In this document: one piece after another, positions 44,790 to 54,015 of the stretch
Numbering within the stretch: the first letter of the stretch is position 1
Layout: every line of letters starts with the position of its first letter
Source of the DNA: CALMEC01 sp964628685
GTDB lineage: Bacteria; Actinomycetota; Thermoleophilia; Miltoncostaeales; Miltoncostaeaceae
Direction of reading: 5' to 3'
DNA length: 64,000 bases
Assembly (NCBI GenBank): GCA_964628685.1
Contig: CAZVNM010000002.1
Location: 310,001 to 374,000, forward strand
Translations under genes and position numbers: made by a program
Notes under the pieces: model-generated
The model's database searches: none
What the model was told of the DNA's origin: nothing
The model's input: only the letters and a program-made list of their open reading frames with translations

Positions 44790-45064
44790 TCGTTCGGATC
44801 CTCGGGGAGGGGCAGTACCGCATCCCCGACGATGCGGTCGCCACCATCCAGCAGGTCGACGAGCGTCTGGAGTCGGCGGTCGAGGCCGGCGACGAGCAGG
44901 CGTTCTCGGCGGCGCTCGAGGCGTTGGTGCAGGCCATCCGCAACCACGGCAACCCGCTGCCCGACGACGAGCTCGTCCCCAGCGACGCCGTGGTGCCGGA
45001 CGCCGACACCACGCTGGAGGAGGCGCGCTCGCTCCTGTCCGACGAGGGGCTGATCCCCGACTGA
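44786..45064 (+). CDS. PspA-associated protein PspAA
   Basis: A 92-residue acidic protein matching PspAA (MIVRILGEGQYRIPDDAVATIQQVDERLESAVEAGDEQAFSAALEALVQAIRNHG, then the LPDDELVPSDAVVPDADTTLEEARSLLSDEGLIPD tail). It is translationally coupled to pspA. PspAA is known as a partner that fine-tunes PspA function in actinobacteria and related lineages. The dCMP-deaminase frame opens at its stop codon. Confidence 0.9.
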   Translation: MIVRILGEGQYRIPDDAVATIQQVDERLESAVEAGDEQAFSAALEALVQAIRNHGNPLPDDELVPSDAVVPDADTTLEEARSLLSDEGLIPD

Positions 45065-45117
45065 GCGGACGCGGTCAGGTCGGTCGGGCCAAGCAGCTCG
45101 AGCGCGACCGGTTCTAC

Positions 45118-45624
45118 ATGGGTCTGGCCCGGGCGGTTCGCGAGGGTGCGAACTGCCTGGGCTCCCATGTGGGCGCGGTGCTCGTGTTGGGAAACCGCGT
45201 CATCTCGACCGGTTTCAACGGGACACCCGAGGGGTTCCCCAACTGCTCGGACTACGGCTGCGTGCGCTGCCGCGACAGCGCCCTGCACCGTGCCGGCCGC
45301 GGCGCGGAGGCGACCGACCCGGAGCACGTGCCCGGGCGGGGCCTCGACCGCTGCATCTGCGTGCACGCCGAGCAGAACGCGCTCATCACCGCGGCCAGGT
45401 TCGGCATCAAGGTGGAGGGCGCCACGCTCTACTCCACGCTGTCGCCGTGCTTCGGCTGTCTCAAGGAGGCGGTGCAGGCGGGGGTGCGCCGTGTGGTCTA
45501 CGAGAACGAGTACCACTCGCCGATGAGCGGCGACCTGCTGCGCCAGTACCGCGACCTGGCGGCGCACCTGGCGGGGGAGGACGAGACCGGCTTCGAGCGG
45601 TTGGCGCCCGTCGAAGCCCCCTGA
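45118..45624 (+). CDS. dCMP deaminase family protein
   Basis: A zinc-dependent deaminase that likely converts dCMP to dUMP for thymidylate synthesis. CVHAEQNAL gives the catalytic HAE, and TLSPCFGC the PCxxC zinc ligands; an extra Cys cluster (NCSDYGCVRC) fits dCMP rather than cytidine deaminases. The first canonical start is the ATG at 45118, giving 168 residues, but the coding frame clearly begins earlier (RAKQLERDRFYM). The only other candidate is CTG at 45061, overlapping the PspAA stop with GAGGGG 11 nt upstream; that start would give 187 residues. The gene follows pspA-PspAA and may be cotranscribed. Confidence 0.88.
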   Translation: MGLARAVREGANCLGSHVGAVLVLGNRVISTGFNGTPEGFPNCSDYGCVRCRDSALHRAGRGAEATDPEHVPGRGLDRCICVHAEQNALITAARFGIKVEGATLYSTLSPCFGCLKEAVQAGVRRVVYENEYHSPMSGDLLRQYRDLAAHLAGEDETGFERLAPVEAP

Positions 45625-45652
45625 GCCCGCACGGCGTTCCGCCCCAGCCGGC

Positions 45653-47173
45653 TCACCCCTCGCCGACCATCCGTCCCCGGCCCCCGCGCTTGGCCGCGTA
45701 CATCAGGTCGTCGGCCCCGGAGATGAGATCGCCGAGCGGATCCGTCGCCGCGCCGGTGTTCACCCCGATGCTGACGCTGACCGCGAGATCCGGTGAGATC
45801 ACACCCCAGTCCTCGTCCGCCAGCGCGTCGAGGATGCGGGTGGCGCACTCGTTCACGGCGGGCTGCTCGACGCCCAGCATCACGACCAGGAACTCGTCAC
45901 CACCGAGCCGCACGACGACGTCGTCGGACCGGGAGTGGGCGGTGATCACCTCGGCGATCCGCACCAGGACCCGGTCGCCGACCGCGTGGCCGTGGGTGTC
46001 GTTCACGTCCTTGAACCGGTCGACGTCGATGAACGCGATGCCGATCCGCTCGCGGGCGGCCAGGTCCAGGCCGGCGAGCGCATGGCGGTTTCGCAGCCCC
46101 GTCAGCCAGTCGCGGTCGCGCTCGACCCGCAGGCGATCCGCCTCGCGTCGCGTGGCCTCGTGGGCGGCCACCGCGTGGTACACGTCGTGCTGCAGCGCCG
46201 AGAACTGACGCACCGCCTCGCGCTCCAGCTCAATGCTGGCCGACAGCGCATCGAATGCCTCAACCACGCGTCCGGCCTCACGCAATCCGCGGGCGAGTTC
46301 GGCAAGGACCGCGCTTCGCAGCAGCGGCAGATACCGGTCCAGGCCGGCGACCGTCGCCCGGCCCTCCGCGATCGCCTCGTCCAACCGCCCGGACGCCACG
46401 AGGCACTGGATCAGGACGATGCCCACGATGCCCATCAGATAGCGGTCGGGTGACCGGGCCCCCTCCAGCATCCGCCGGGCCGACAGGGCGTTCTGCAGCG
46501 CCTCGTCGAACCGCCCGTCGCGGGTGAGGATCTCGGCGCGGGTCCCGGCGATGACCGCCGCGAGGATGGGCGCCGGTTCGGTGAGCGTCTCGAGCGCCAC
46601 CTGCGCCCGCTCGATCTCACGATGCGCGTCGCCGCCGCCGGCGGGACGCGTGAGGGCCAGGCTTGCGAGATCGTTGTGGCACGCCGCCACGTCCCACGTA
46701 TCGCCGGCCTCACGCGCCAGGTGCAGACGCTCCTCCAGGAGCGGCCCGAGTTCGGGTGCCTGGAGGTTTCCCAGCACGATGGTCGTGGCCTGACGGGCCA
46801 GGAGCCGCAGGCCCGGGGTTCCGTCGACGTCGGCCGTGGACACGGCACGATGAGCGGCCGCCAGCGCGTCGCGGTACGCACCGAAGAAGAACGCCAGCTG
46901 GGAGTGGAACGCGGCGATCAGGACCGCGGCGGTCGGGGATTCAGCGGTCGCGTCGGGGGCCGCCGCGATGCGCGTGGCGATCGCCGACGCGTCGTCCAGG
47001 TGGCCGGCGGCGATCTGCACGAGGCCCTGGATCGCGAGCGCCTGCACACGCTCGCTGTGCAGCCGCTGTTCACGGGCGTCGGCCTCGACCATCCGCGCAA
47101 GCGCCAGCGCCGGACCATGCGACTCGCGACTGAGGGAGAAGGCGCGGCGAAGCCGGGACGCCAGCGCCTCCAT
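45653..47173 (-). CDS. TPR-like sensor with GGDEF diguanylate cyclase domain
   Basis: A 506-residue cytoplasmic protein. The N-terminal ~320 residues are helical TPR-like repeats (ALAIQGLVQIAAGHLDDASAIATRIA and similar), followed by a short coiled coil and a C-terminal GGDEF domain. The catalytic RLGGDEF is intact, and the RSDD stretch five residues before it matches the RxxD inhibitory I-site, so the enzyme should make c-di-GMP with product feedback. No membrane segment is seen. The upstream gene is the SDR gene, 23 bp away on the same strand. Confidence 0.9.
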   Translation of the reverse strand: MEALASRLRRAFSLSRESHGPALALARMVEADAREQRLHSERVQALAIQGLVQIAAGHLDDASAIATRIAAAPDATAESPTAAVLIAAFHSQLAFFFGAYRDALAAAHRAVSTADVDGTPGLRLLARQATTIVLGNLQAPELGPLLEERLHLAREAGDTWDVAACHNDLASLALTRPAGGGDAHREIERAQVALETLTEPAPILAAVIAGTRAEILTRDGRFDEALQNALSARRMLEGARSPDRYLMGIVGIVLIQCLVASGRLDEAIAEGRATVAGLDRYLPLLRSAVLAELARGLREAGRVVEAFDALSASIELEREAVRQFSALQHDVYHAVAAHEATRREADRLRVERDRDWLTGLRNRHALAGLDLAARERIGIAFIDVDRFKDVNDTHGHAVGDRVLVRIAEVITAHSRSDDVVVRLGGDEFLVVMLGVEQPAVNECATRILDALADEDWGVISPDLAVSVSIGVNTGAATDPLGDLISGADDLMYAAKRGGRGRMVGEG

Positions 47174-47196
47174 CAGGACATCACCATGGTGGGTGA

Positions 47197-47886
47197 TCAG
47201 ATCTCCTGCTCGCGGTGTCGCATGACGATCTCGTTGATCGCGACGTGACGCGGCTGCATGACCGCGAACATCACCGCCCGGGCCACATCACCCGGCTCCA
47301 GCGCGATCTCGGGCGGGTTGTCGAAAAACGGCGTCTCCACGTTGCCCGGTGAGATGGCGGTGACCCGGATGCCCCGGGCGAGCAGATCCTTGCGTGCGGA
47401 TTCGGTCATCGCCACCACGGCGTGCTTGGTGGCGGAGTAGACCGATCCCGGCACCTCCACGTGACCGGCCACCGACCCGGTGAGCACCACGTGCCCGCCG
47501 GTGCGCTCCAGGTGCGGGATGGCCGCCCGGATGAGAAGTGCGGGGCCCAACACGTTGGTGAGGACCATCGACCGCCAGTGCTCGGGTGTCTCGTTGAGAA
47601 AGCCCCGCACCGCGCCGAACCCGGCGTTGGCGAAGACCGCGTCCAGCCGGCCGAAGGCGTCGACCGTGGCGGCGACCGCCGCCTGCACGTCGTCCCAGTC
47701 GCCGGCGTCACCCGTGACGACCACGGCGTGGGCATCCCCGCCGAGCTCGCCCGCCAGCTCCTCGAGCGGCGCGCGTCGCCGGGCGGTCAGCCCGACCCGC
47801 CAGCCGGCGGCGACGGCCTGACGCGCGGTCTCGGCGCCGATGCCGCTCGACGCCCCGGTGATGAGCATGACGTGACCGTCGTCCAT
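47197..47886 (-). CDS. Short-chain dehydrogenase/reductase
   Basis: A 229-residue cytoplasmic SDR. The nucleotide motif is ITGASSGIGAETAR, the structural NAG is FANAGFG, and the catalytic YSATK follows Ser in VLTGSVAGHV; a C-terminal PGNVETPF supports a classical SDR. The ATG at 47886 is preceded by GAAGAT 7 nt upstream, possibly leaderless. It is the first gene of a unit with the GGDEF protein. Substrate unknown. Confidence 0.9.
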   Translation of the reverse strand: MDDGHVMLITGASSGIGAETARQAVAAGWRVGLTARRRAPLEELAGELGGDAHAVVVTGDAGDWDDVQAAVAATVDAFGRLDAVFANAGFGAVRGFLNETPEHWRSMVLTNVLGPALLIRAAIPHLERTGGHVVLTGSVAGHVEVPGSVYSATKHAVVAMTESARKDLLARGIRVTAISPGNVETPFFDNPPEIALEPGDVARAVMFAVMQPRHVAINEIVMRHREQEI

Positions 47887-47947
47887 GCCGCAAATCTTCC
47901 CACACCCCGCCGGTCGTGGCGGGTTGGTTGTGTGCGAACCTTCCTGC

Positions 47948-48367
47948 ATGCAGCGGTTCCCCATTCGAAGCGGTGGAACGGCGCGCCTGCTGTGGCCGCT
48001 GGTTCGCGGACCCCAGGAGGCCGTGATCACCGATGACGAGGTCCGCGTGCGTCTGGGCGCGCTGGGACACGCCGAGCTGCCGCTCACGCGGATCGCCCGG
48101 CTTTCGAAGATGACCTGGCCGTGGTGGAGCGGGTTCGGCGTGCGGATCGCTGTGAAGATGGTCGCCTACGTCGCCCGACCGGGTGAGTGCGCGCTGATCG
48201 AGATGGAGGAACCGGTGAGGGTCCACACGCCGTTCGGCTGGAGTACGCCGCGGATCGCGGTCGGCGTGGAGGACGTCGAGGGGTTTCTGCACGCCATCGA
48301 CCACGCGCGGACACGGGCGATCGGACGGACCGCCGGCACCGCGGATGCGGGGGACGACGCATGGTGA
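47948..48367 (+). CDS. Hypothetical protein, PH-like or DUF-type
   Basis: A 139-residue cytoplasmic protein with a beta-rich middle (EAVITDDEVRVRLGALGHAELPLTRIARLS, GFGVRIAVKMVAYVAR) and a C-terminal helix (VEGFLHAIDHARTRAIG), reminiscent of a small PH-like fold. It is divergent from the SDR gene and overlaps the thioesterase gene by 7 nt, so the two are co-translated. I do not recognise a family. Confidence 0.6.
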   Translation: MQRFPIRSGGTARLLWPLVRGPQEAVITDDEVRVRLGALGHAELPLTRIARLSKMTWPWWSGFGVRIAVKMVAYVARPGECALIEMEEPVRVHTPFGWSTPRIAVGVEDVEGFLHAIDHARTRAIGRTAGTADAGDDAW

Positions 48368-48846
48368 TCTCATCCGGCGACAACGGACCCAGCCCGGCCC
48401 GCCGTGACTTCGAGTCCCTGAAGGGGCACGACTGGCTCCTCGCCACCGCGCGGGGCGACATCCCGGCGCCCGAGGTCTTCGAGGACATGGGCCTGCGCCT
48501 TCTGGAGGTGGAGGAGGGGCGCGTCACCTGTGAGATGCGCCTGCAATCCCGGCACATCAACGTGATGGACGTGGCATTCGGCGGGACCATCGCGGCGCTG
48601 GCCGACATGTCAACCGGCCTGGCGGTCGTGAGCATCACCCCGGAGGGGTTCGTCGCTCCCACGCTCGAGATCAAGGTGAACTTCGTGCGGCCCGCGGTGC
48701 TCGCCGAACCGCTGCTGCGGGCGGAGGGCACGGTGCTCTCGAAGGGACGCACGACGGTCCTCGCCAAGACGGAGATCAGGGACGAGCGGAATCGGCTGCT
48801 CGCGTTTGCGACGGCCACGTTCTCGCTGGTGCCGATGGGACGCTGA
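48361..48846 (+). CDS. PaaI-type acyl-CoA thioesterase (hot-dog fold)
   Basis: A 161-residue cytoplasmic hot-dog protein. The motif HINVMDVAFGGTIAALADMSTGLAVVS is the helix of the PaaI/YbgC-like thioesterases, with a conserved Asn and Gly-Gly; VAPTLEIKVNFVRPA and ILSKGRTTVLAKTEIRD-like segments complete the fold. The ATG overlaps the upstream stop. It should hydrolyse an acyl-CoA. Which one is not predictable. Confidence 0.85.
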   Translation: MVISSGDNGPSPARRDFESLKGHDWLLATARGDIPAPEVFEDMGLRLLEVEEGRVTCEMRLQSRHINVMDVAFGGTIAALADMSTGLAVVSITPEGFVAPTLEIKVNFVRPAVLAEPLLRAEGTVLSKGRTTVLAKTEIRDERNRLLAFATATFSLVPMGR

Positions 48847-49074
48847 CCCCTACGGGTTCCGGCGGTATTGGCCGAATCTCACCGTCAACTCCAACTTTAC
48901 TGTCGAGTTCGCTGCGGGAACGGCCCGGATCGGAACGGTCGTCCGATGACGATCGCCGGGACACCTTGCGTCCGCAGCCGAATTCGCGAATCGTGGGCCT
49001 ATTATCGTCGTCATGACGATTGTCCCATCAAGGTGGGGACCTGATGGCTCCGGTGCGGGAGTACCCTCGCACTG

Positions 49075-49617
49075 ATGGCCGAGAACGATCCAGACCCCAC
49101 GCGGACCGAGTCCGAGCCCGAGCTGGCGGTCGCGCCCGAGGTCCCACCCAAGCGGAGTCGACGGCGCCGGCTTCTGAAGCGCGTCGTGATCGGCCTGATC
49201 GTCCTGTTCGGACTCATCCAGCTGGTGCCGTACGGTCACGACTGGACCAACCCGCCGGTCACACGTGCGGTCGAGTGGCCGGACGCGACCAGTGAGAACA
49301 TCGCCCGTGGCGCCTGCTTCGACTGCCACTCCAACCTGACCGACTGGTGGTGGGCGACGAAGGTCGCCCCGTCCTCCTGGCTGGTGGCCAACGACGTGAG
49401 CGGGGGACGGAAGAACCTCAACTTCTCGGAGTGGGACAGGCCCCAGCCGTCGGTCGACGACGTCGTGAAGATGGTCTCGTCGGGCGACATGCCGCCGCTG
49501 CAGTACAAGCTGATCCACGGGAGCGCGCGTCTGTCCGGCGCCCAGCGCGATCAGCTGGCCGCGGCGATCAGGGAGATCTACGCCAAGGACCCGCCGCCCA
49601 TCCGGGCCGGCGGCTGA
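49075..49617 (+). CDS. Membrane-anchored haem-binding domain protein
   Basis: A 180-residue protein with a basic N-terminus (PKRSRRRRLLKR), one membrane helix (about 38-55) and an extracytoplasmic haem-binding domain. The c-type haem site ACFDCHSN (CxxCH near residues 81-85) is followed by the LNFSEW motif near 122 that identifies the Haem_bd family. TACCCT ends 7 nt before the ATG at 49075, so leaderless transcription is likely. It probably carries electrons at the membrane surface. Confidence 0.85.
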   Translation: MAENDPDPTRTESEPELAVAPEVPPKRSRRRRLLKRVVIGLIVLFGLIQLVPYGHDWTNPPVTRAVEWPDATSENIARGACFDCHSNLTDWWWATKVAPSSWLVANDVSGGRKNLNFSEWDRPQPSVDDVVKMVSSGDMPPLQYKLIHGSARLSGAQRDQLAAAIREIYAKDPPPIRAGG

Positions 49618-49683
49618 CCGGGCGCCGCACGCAAGTTACGTGCCAGGCACCAGGCTTGCGCGGGGCCGAGACCGAACGCGCGG

Positions 49684-50034
49684 CTAGCTCGCCTGCATCG
49701 CGATCAGACGGTTGCCGTCCGGATCGCAGAACTCCAGCAGCTTCGAGTGCCCCAGGTCCTCCAGATCGTGCTTGACGACCTCGTGCTCGGTGAGCCGTGT
49801 GTCCAGCGCCTCGATGTCGCTCGACTGGAAGACGATCGTGGCACCGCCCTGGTGCGGTCGCGTGGCGAGCTCGCCCTCCAGGGCGATCTCGAAGTCGCCG
49901 ACCCGGAACTCCGCCCAGTCGTTGCCGGCACGGTTCACGAGCTCCAGGCCGAGCACGTCCTGGTAGAAGGCGACCGCCTTGTCCATGTTGCAGATGCGGT
50001 AATAGACGGTTTCAATCCCGCTGAGCAGCGCCAC
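49684..50034 (-). CDS. VOC/glyoxalase-bleomycin resistance fold protein
   Basis: A 116-residue cytoplasmic vicinal-oxygen-chelate protein (ETVYYRICNMDKAVAFYQDVLGLELVNRAGNDWAEFRVGDFEIAL, then SKLLEFCDPDGNRLIAMQ). A metal ligand Glu is present in the C-terminal part, but a His/Glu N-terminal pair is less clear, so catalytic activity is uncertain. The GTG at 50034 has GGGAGG upstream; a longer in-frame ATG exists at 50070. Substrate unknown. Confidence 0.83.
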   Translation of the reverse strand: MALLSGIETVYYRICNMDKAVAFYQDVLGLELVNRAGNDWAEFRVGDFEIALEGELATRPHQGGATIVFQSSDIEALDTRLTEHEVVKHDLEDLGHSKLLEFCDPDGNRLIAMQAS

Positions 50035-50344
50035 CCCAACCTCCCGTCGGACGTCGTATGCGGAAGACACCGGCCGGATTCGGCGTGGCGGCCCGCGGTC
50101 GGCAGACTACTCGAATCCGCGTCGGGTCCCGCGGGCCGGGGATGCGACGAACAACGCGCAACGGCACCGTGCAGGGGCGACGATGCCGAGCGAGTACACG
50201 TCCATCCGGGCCGCCACGGATGGGGGAGTCCCCGCCGGGAATCGTCCCGGCTCACGGTGACGGGTCCCGTGCACGATCTCGTTCGAGTTTCGTAAGTCCT
50301 GCAAGCACCACGATTCTTCGCGTCTACACTGGAGGACCGCTTCA

Positions 50345-50983
50345 ATGCGCGTTACGTCACCGACCCGTCGCCTGCTGGCCGGCCTCGCCGCCGGTCTGGT
50401 CCTCACCGCCGCCGCAACCGGCTGTGGGGGGTCCGACGCGGGTGAGACGACCACGACCTCCACGATGAGCACCGCCACCGCCACAGCACCCACCACCGAC
50501 ACGACGGCGACCGACACCGGCGCCACGACCGGCGGCCCCACCACGGACGCGACCACGACCGACACCGCACCGACCCTCACCGGGTCCGAGGTGACCGTCT
50601 ACCGTCTGAACGACGCCGGCACCCAGCTGGTGGCGACCACGGTGCCGGGCGGCGACGGCGCGCCGCTTCGCTCCGCCCTCGTCGCCCTGGCCGCGACGCC
50701 GGCCCTCCCCACGGGCACCCAGATCGTGGGGACCGACGTGCGCGGCGACGTGGCCCACCTCAACCTGAGCCCAGAGTTCCTGCAGGGCTACCCGGCCGGC
50801 GGCAGCGCCGCCGAGATCGCGGTGCTCGCCCCGCTCGTCTTCACCGCCACCGACGCGGCATCGGTCGAGCACGTCCACATCACCGTCGACGGGCAGACGC
50901 CGGCTCCGGCCGGGTCCCAGTTCGACTGGGCACGGGACTTCTCCCGCGCCGACTTCCCCGACCTCACCATCTCCGGAGGCTGA
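50345..50983 (+). CDS. GerMN-domain lipoprotein
   Basis: A 212-residue lipoprotein. The N-terminal hydrophobic segment ends in AATGC (Cys27), an acceptable lipobox. A Thr-rich linker (about 30-78) precedes a GerMN domain (SEVTVYRLNDAGTQLVATTV, then DVRGDVAHLNLSPEFL and VEHVHITVDGQ). GerMN domains occur in envelope and spore-associated lipoproteins. It is followed 7 bp later by the amidase gene, so both likely act on the cell wall. Confidence 0.85.
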   Translation: MRVTSPTRRLLAGLAAGLVLTAAATGCGGSDAGETTTTSTMSTATATAPTTDTTATDTGATTGGPTTDATTTDTAPTLTGSEVTVYRLNDAGTQLVATTVPGGDGAPLRSALVALAATPALPTGTQIVGTDVRGDVAHLNLSPEFLQGYPAGGSAAEIAVLAPLVFTATDAASVEHVHITVDGQTPAPAGSQFDWARDFSRADFPDLTISGG

Positions 50984-50990
50984 ACGCATC

Positions 50991-51980
50991 GTGCGCCGTC
51001 TCGCCACGCTCCTCATCTCCCTCGTCGCCGCCTGGCCGGCCGCCGCGGCCGCCCAACCCCTCGTCGCGATCGACCCCGGGCACGGAGGATCGGACACCGG
51101 CGCCCGCGGCGTGCTGCCGCCCGGCACCCAGACCGGCATGCCGGAGCGCTTCGACAAGGACGGGCAGACGATGCTCTACGAGAAGGACGTGAACCTGGAC
51201 GTCGCGCAGCGCCTCAACGCCTTCCTGCAGGCGCGCGGGTACCCGACCCTCATGACGCGCACCACCGACCTGGCCGGCGGTGACGTCCCGTAAACGACCG
51301 TCGGCGCCGACCTGCGCGCGCGTGTGGACATCGCCAACAACGCGGGCGCCGGCATGTTCATCTCGATCCACCACAACGCGCTCGCGGCGACCACCACCGG
51401 CACCGAGACGTTCCACTACTACTACGCAAGCGCCCCGTCACGGGCGCTCGCCGAGGTGCTACACCGCCGGATGCTCTCGTCGCTGGCGCTTCCCGACCGC
51501 GGCGTCAAGAGCGCCGGCTTCTTCGTCCTCAAGAACACGCGGATGCCGGCCGTGCTCCTTGAGGGCGGTTTCCTCAGCAATCCGCAGGAGGCGCTCATCT
51601 TCGCCGACCCCAACGTCCGCCAGCGCCTGGCGGAGTCGGTGGGCGAGGGGATCGTCGAATACGACCGCGCCGGACACCTCAACATGTACGGGGCACAGCC
51701 GGTGCGCCTGGAGCCGAAGTACCAGGTGAACCTGGGGACGTTCCGCCGCGTCCGCGACGCGCGCACCCGTCTGGTCCAGACGCGCCGGAAAGGTTTTCGC
51801 ACGACGGTCGTGCGCAACGAGTGGCAGCCGAAGCTGCGCGCCTATCGCTTCGTCGTCGTGGCCGGCAAGTTCATCTACCTGGACAACGCCAAGAACCTGC
51901 GCACGCAGCTTCGCAATCGCGGCTTCAAGCCGACCATCGGCGCCATCCCCAAGGTCAGCCGCGCGGTGAAGCTCAAGTAG
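50991..51980 (+). pseudogene. N-acetylmuramoyl-L-alanine amidase (Amidase_3), interrupted by one in-frame TAA
   Basis: The same frame continues across an in-frame TAA at 51291-51293. Residues 1-100 carry the signal peptide (LLISLVAAWPAAAAAQP) and the first zinc ligand (IDPGHGGSDTG) with the acid in LYEKDVNLDVAQRL; the rest begins TTVGADLRARVDIANNAGAGMFISIHHNA and ends with LLEGGFLSNPQEA, the catalytic Glu motif. A SPOR-like C-terminal segment follows. Removing the stop gives a complete 329-residue amidase that cleaves the stem peptide from muramic acid. Only this codon is affected, and codon use is normal elsewhere, so it is a recent mutation, sequencing error or rare readthrough. Confidence 0.85.
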
Positions 51981-51987
51981 CGTCGGC

Positions 51988-52434
51988 TCAACGCCGCATG
52001 AGGAGCACCAGCGCCACCGCCATGAGCCCCAGGGCGGTGATGCGCTCCGGCGTCAGCTGACGCACCGCCTGTCCGAACCAGCCGAAGCGGTCGATCAGCG
52101 TCGCCACCAGCACCTGGCCGAGGATGACCGCCACGAACGTGGTGGTCACGCCGATGCGCGGCGCGGCCATCAGCGTGGCGGTCACCAGCAGGGCCCCGCA
52201 CAGCCCGCCGACCCACGCCCACCAGGGTGCGCCGCCCATCTGCGCCAGCCCGCCGCGACCGGACTCGGTCGACAGGGCGGCGGCGACGAGCACGAGCGTC
52301 CCCACGGTGAACGAGATGGCCGCCGAGAGGATCGGTGACCCGACGGCGCTTCGCATGCGGGCGTTGATGGGCGCCTGAGCGGCGATGAGACCGCCGCCGA
52401 GGGCGGCGAAGAGTGCGAGTGCGAGACGTTCCAT
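51988..52434 (-). CDS. DMT-family (DUF606/YdcZ-type) transporter
   Basis: A 148-residue protein with five hydrophobic helices (LALALFAALGGGLIAAQAPINARM, SAAISFTVGTLVLVAAAL, WVGGLCGALLVTATLMAAPRIGVTTTFVAVILGQVL, ITALGLMAVALVLLMRR). The first segment with AQAPINA is the signature of YdcZ. Such half-size DMT proteins act as homodimers. It converges on the amidase gene. Substrate unknown. Confidence 0.85.
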   Translation of the reverse strand: MERLALALFAALGGGLIAAQAPINARMRSAVGSPILSAAISFTVGTLVLVAAALSTESGRGGLAQMGGAPWWAWVGGLCGALLVTATLMAAPRIGVTTTFVAVILGQVLVATLIDRFGWFGQAVRQLTPERITALGLMAVALVLLMRR

Positions 52435-52509
52435 GGCACGGCACGCTAGGGACCACGGGTGCGGCGCGCCGCATCCGACCGGGCCGCGGGCCGATCGCCC
52501 GCGCGGGAC

Positions 52510-53979
52510 TCAGGTGAGGATCTGCGTGATCGGGTGGATCAGGAAGTAGATGACGAACCCGAGCGCCACCACCCACATGAGCGGGTGCACCGCCGCCGCA
52601 CGCCCGCGAACCACCTTGATGAAGACGTAGGCCAGGAACCCGGCGCCGATGCCCACCGTGATGGAGTACGTGTACGGCATCAGCACGATCGTGAGGAACG
52701 CCGGGATCGCGATGTCCAGGTCCCTCCAGTCGATCTCGGTGACCTGCTGCATCATCAGGAAGCCGACCAGGATGAGCGCCGGCACCGCGGCCTCGCTCGG
52801 GATGATGTTGACGACGGGCGCGAAGACCATCGACAGCAGGAAGCAGATGCCGGTGACGACCGACGCGAGGCCGGTGCGCGCACCCTCGCCCACACCGGCG
52901 GCGGATTCGATGTACGAGGTGTTGGACGACACACCGGCGGCACCCCCGGCCGCGGCGGCGACCGAGTCGACGACGAGGATGCGCTGCGTGTGGGGCGGCA
53001 CACCCCGCTCGTCCAGAAGCCCCGCCTCGGACCCGACGGCGGTCATGGTCCCCATCGTGTCGAAGAAGTCGGCCAGCATCAGGGTGAAGATCAGGAGCAC
53101 CGCCGCCACGACCCCGACCCGATCGAACGAACCGAGCAGGTTGAACTGGCCGAGGGTGCCGAAGTCCGGGGTGTCGACCCACGTGTCCGGAAGGCCCGGC
53201 ACGTTGAGACTCCACCCGGTCGGGTTCTTGGATCCGTCGGCCAGGACGGAGGGGCCGATGTTCGCGATGGCCTCGACCACGATGGCGATGGCCGCGGTGG
53301 CGAGGATGGTGATGAGGATCGCGCCGCGCACGCGACGCACCCACAGGGCGATCACCAACAGGACGCCGATGGCGAAGACCGCCGCGGGCCATCCCTGCAG
53401 TTCGCCGCTGGGACCCAGCTGGACCGGCACGGTCGTGTTGGCGGCGTCAGGGATGCGACGCACCCAGCCGGCGTCGACGAACCCGATGAGGGCGATGAAG
53501 AGGCCGATACCCACCGAGATGGCGACCTTGAGGGCCGACGGCACCGCGTGCAGCACGGCCTCCCGGAAGCCGGTCAACACCAGGACGAGGATGATGACGC
53601 CCTCCAGGACCACCAGGCCCATGGCGTCCGCCCAGGTCATCTGCGACGCGACCGCGAACGCGACGAAGGCGTTGAGCCCCAGGCCGGCCGCAAGCGCCAG
53701 CGGATAGTTGGCGACGACCCCCATCACGATCGTCATGACACCGGCCACGAGGGCGGTGCCGGCGGCGATGGCGGCCAGGTTCGGCGCGTCGCCACCGCCC
53801 AGGAACTTCCCGTCGGCATCCTGCGCGAACCCGAGGATGATCGGGTTCAGCACGATGATGTAGGCCATCGTGAAGAAGGTGACCAGGCCACCGCGGATCT
53901 CCCGCTGGAGGGTGGATCCCCGCTCGGAGATGCGGAAATGACGGTCGAGGGCTGAGGGTTCCTGCTGCGGCACGCGCAC
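52510..53979 (-). CDS. NCS2-family purine permease, AzgA type
   Basis: A 489-residue, 12-14 helix inner-membrane permease. AzgA hallmarks are the early FFTMAYIIVLNP, LGLNAFVAF, LADFFDTMGTMTAVGSEAGLLDERG and SSNTSYIESAAGVGEGARTGLASVVTG segments. It should import guanine, hypoxanthine or adenine with protons. The start is ambiguous; a second GTG 6 nt downstream fits a CAAGAT hexamer before it. No purine riboswitch or salvage gene is adjacent. Confidence 0.92.
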   Translation of the reverse strand: MRVPQQEPSALDRHFRISERGSTLQREIRGGLVTFFTMAYIIVLNPIILGFAQDADGKFLGGGDAPNLAAIAAGTALVAGVMTIVMGVVANYPLALAAGLGLNAFVAFAVASQMTWADAMGLVVLEGVIILVLVLTGFREAVLHAVPSALKVAISVGIGLFIALIGFVDAGWVRRIPDAANTTVPVQLGPSGELQGWPAAVFAIGVLLVIALWVRRVRGAILITILATAAIAIVVEAIANIGPSVLADGSKNPTGWSLNVPGLPDTWVDTPDFGTLGQFNLLGSFDRVGVVAAVLLIFTLMLADFFDTMGTMTAVGSEAGLLDERGVPPHTQRILVVDSVAAAAGGAAGVSSNTSYIESAAGVGEGARTGLASVVTGICFLLSMVFAPVVNIIPSEAAVPALILVGFLMMQQVTEIDWRDLDIAIPAFLTIVLMPYTYSITVGIGAGFLAYVFIKVVRGRAAAVHPLMWVVALGFVIYFLIHPITQILT

Positions 53980-54015
53980 ATCTTGGCAGGCGCGCCCGGA
54001 CGCATCCGGTGCCGG

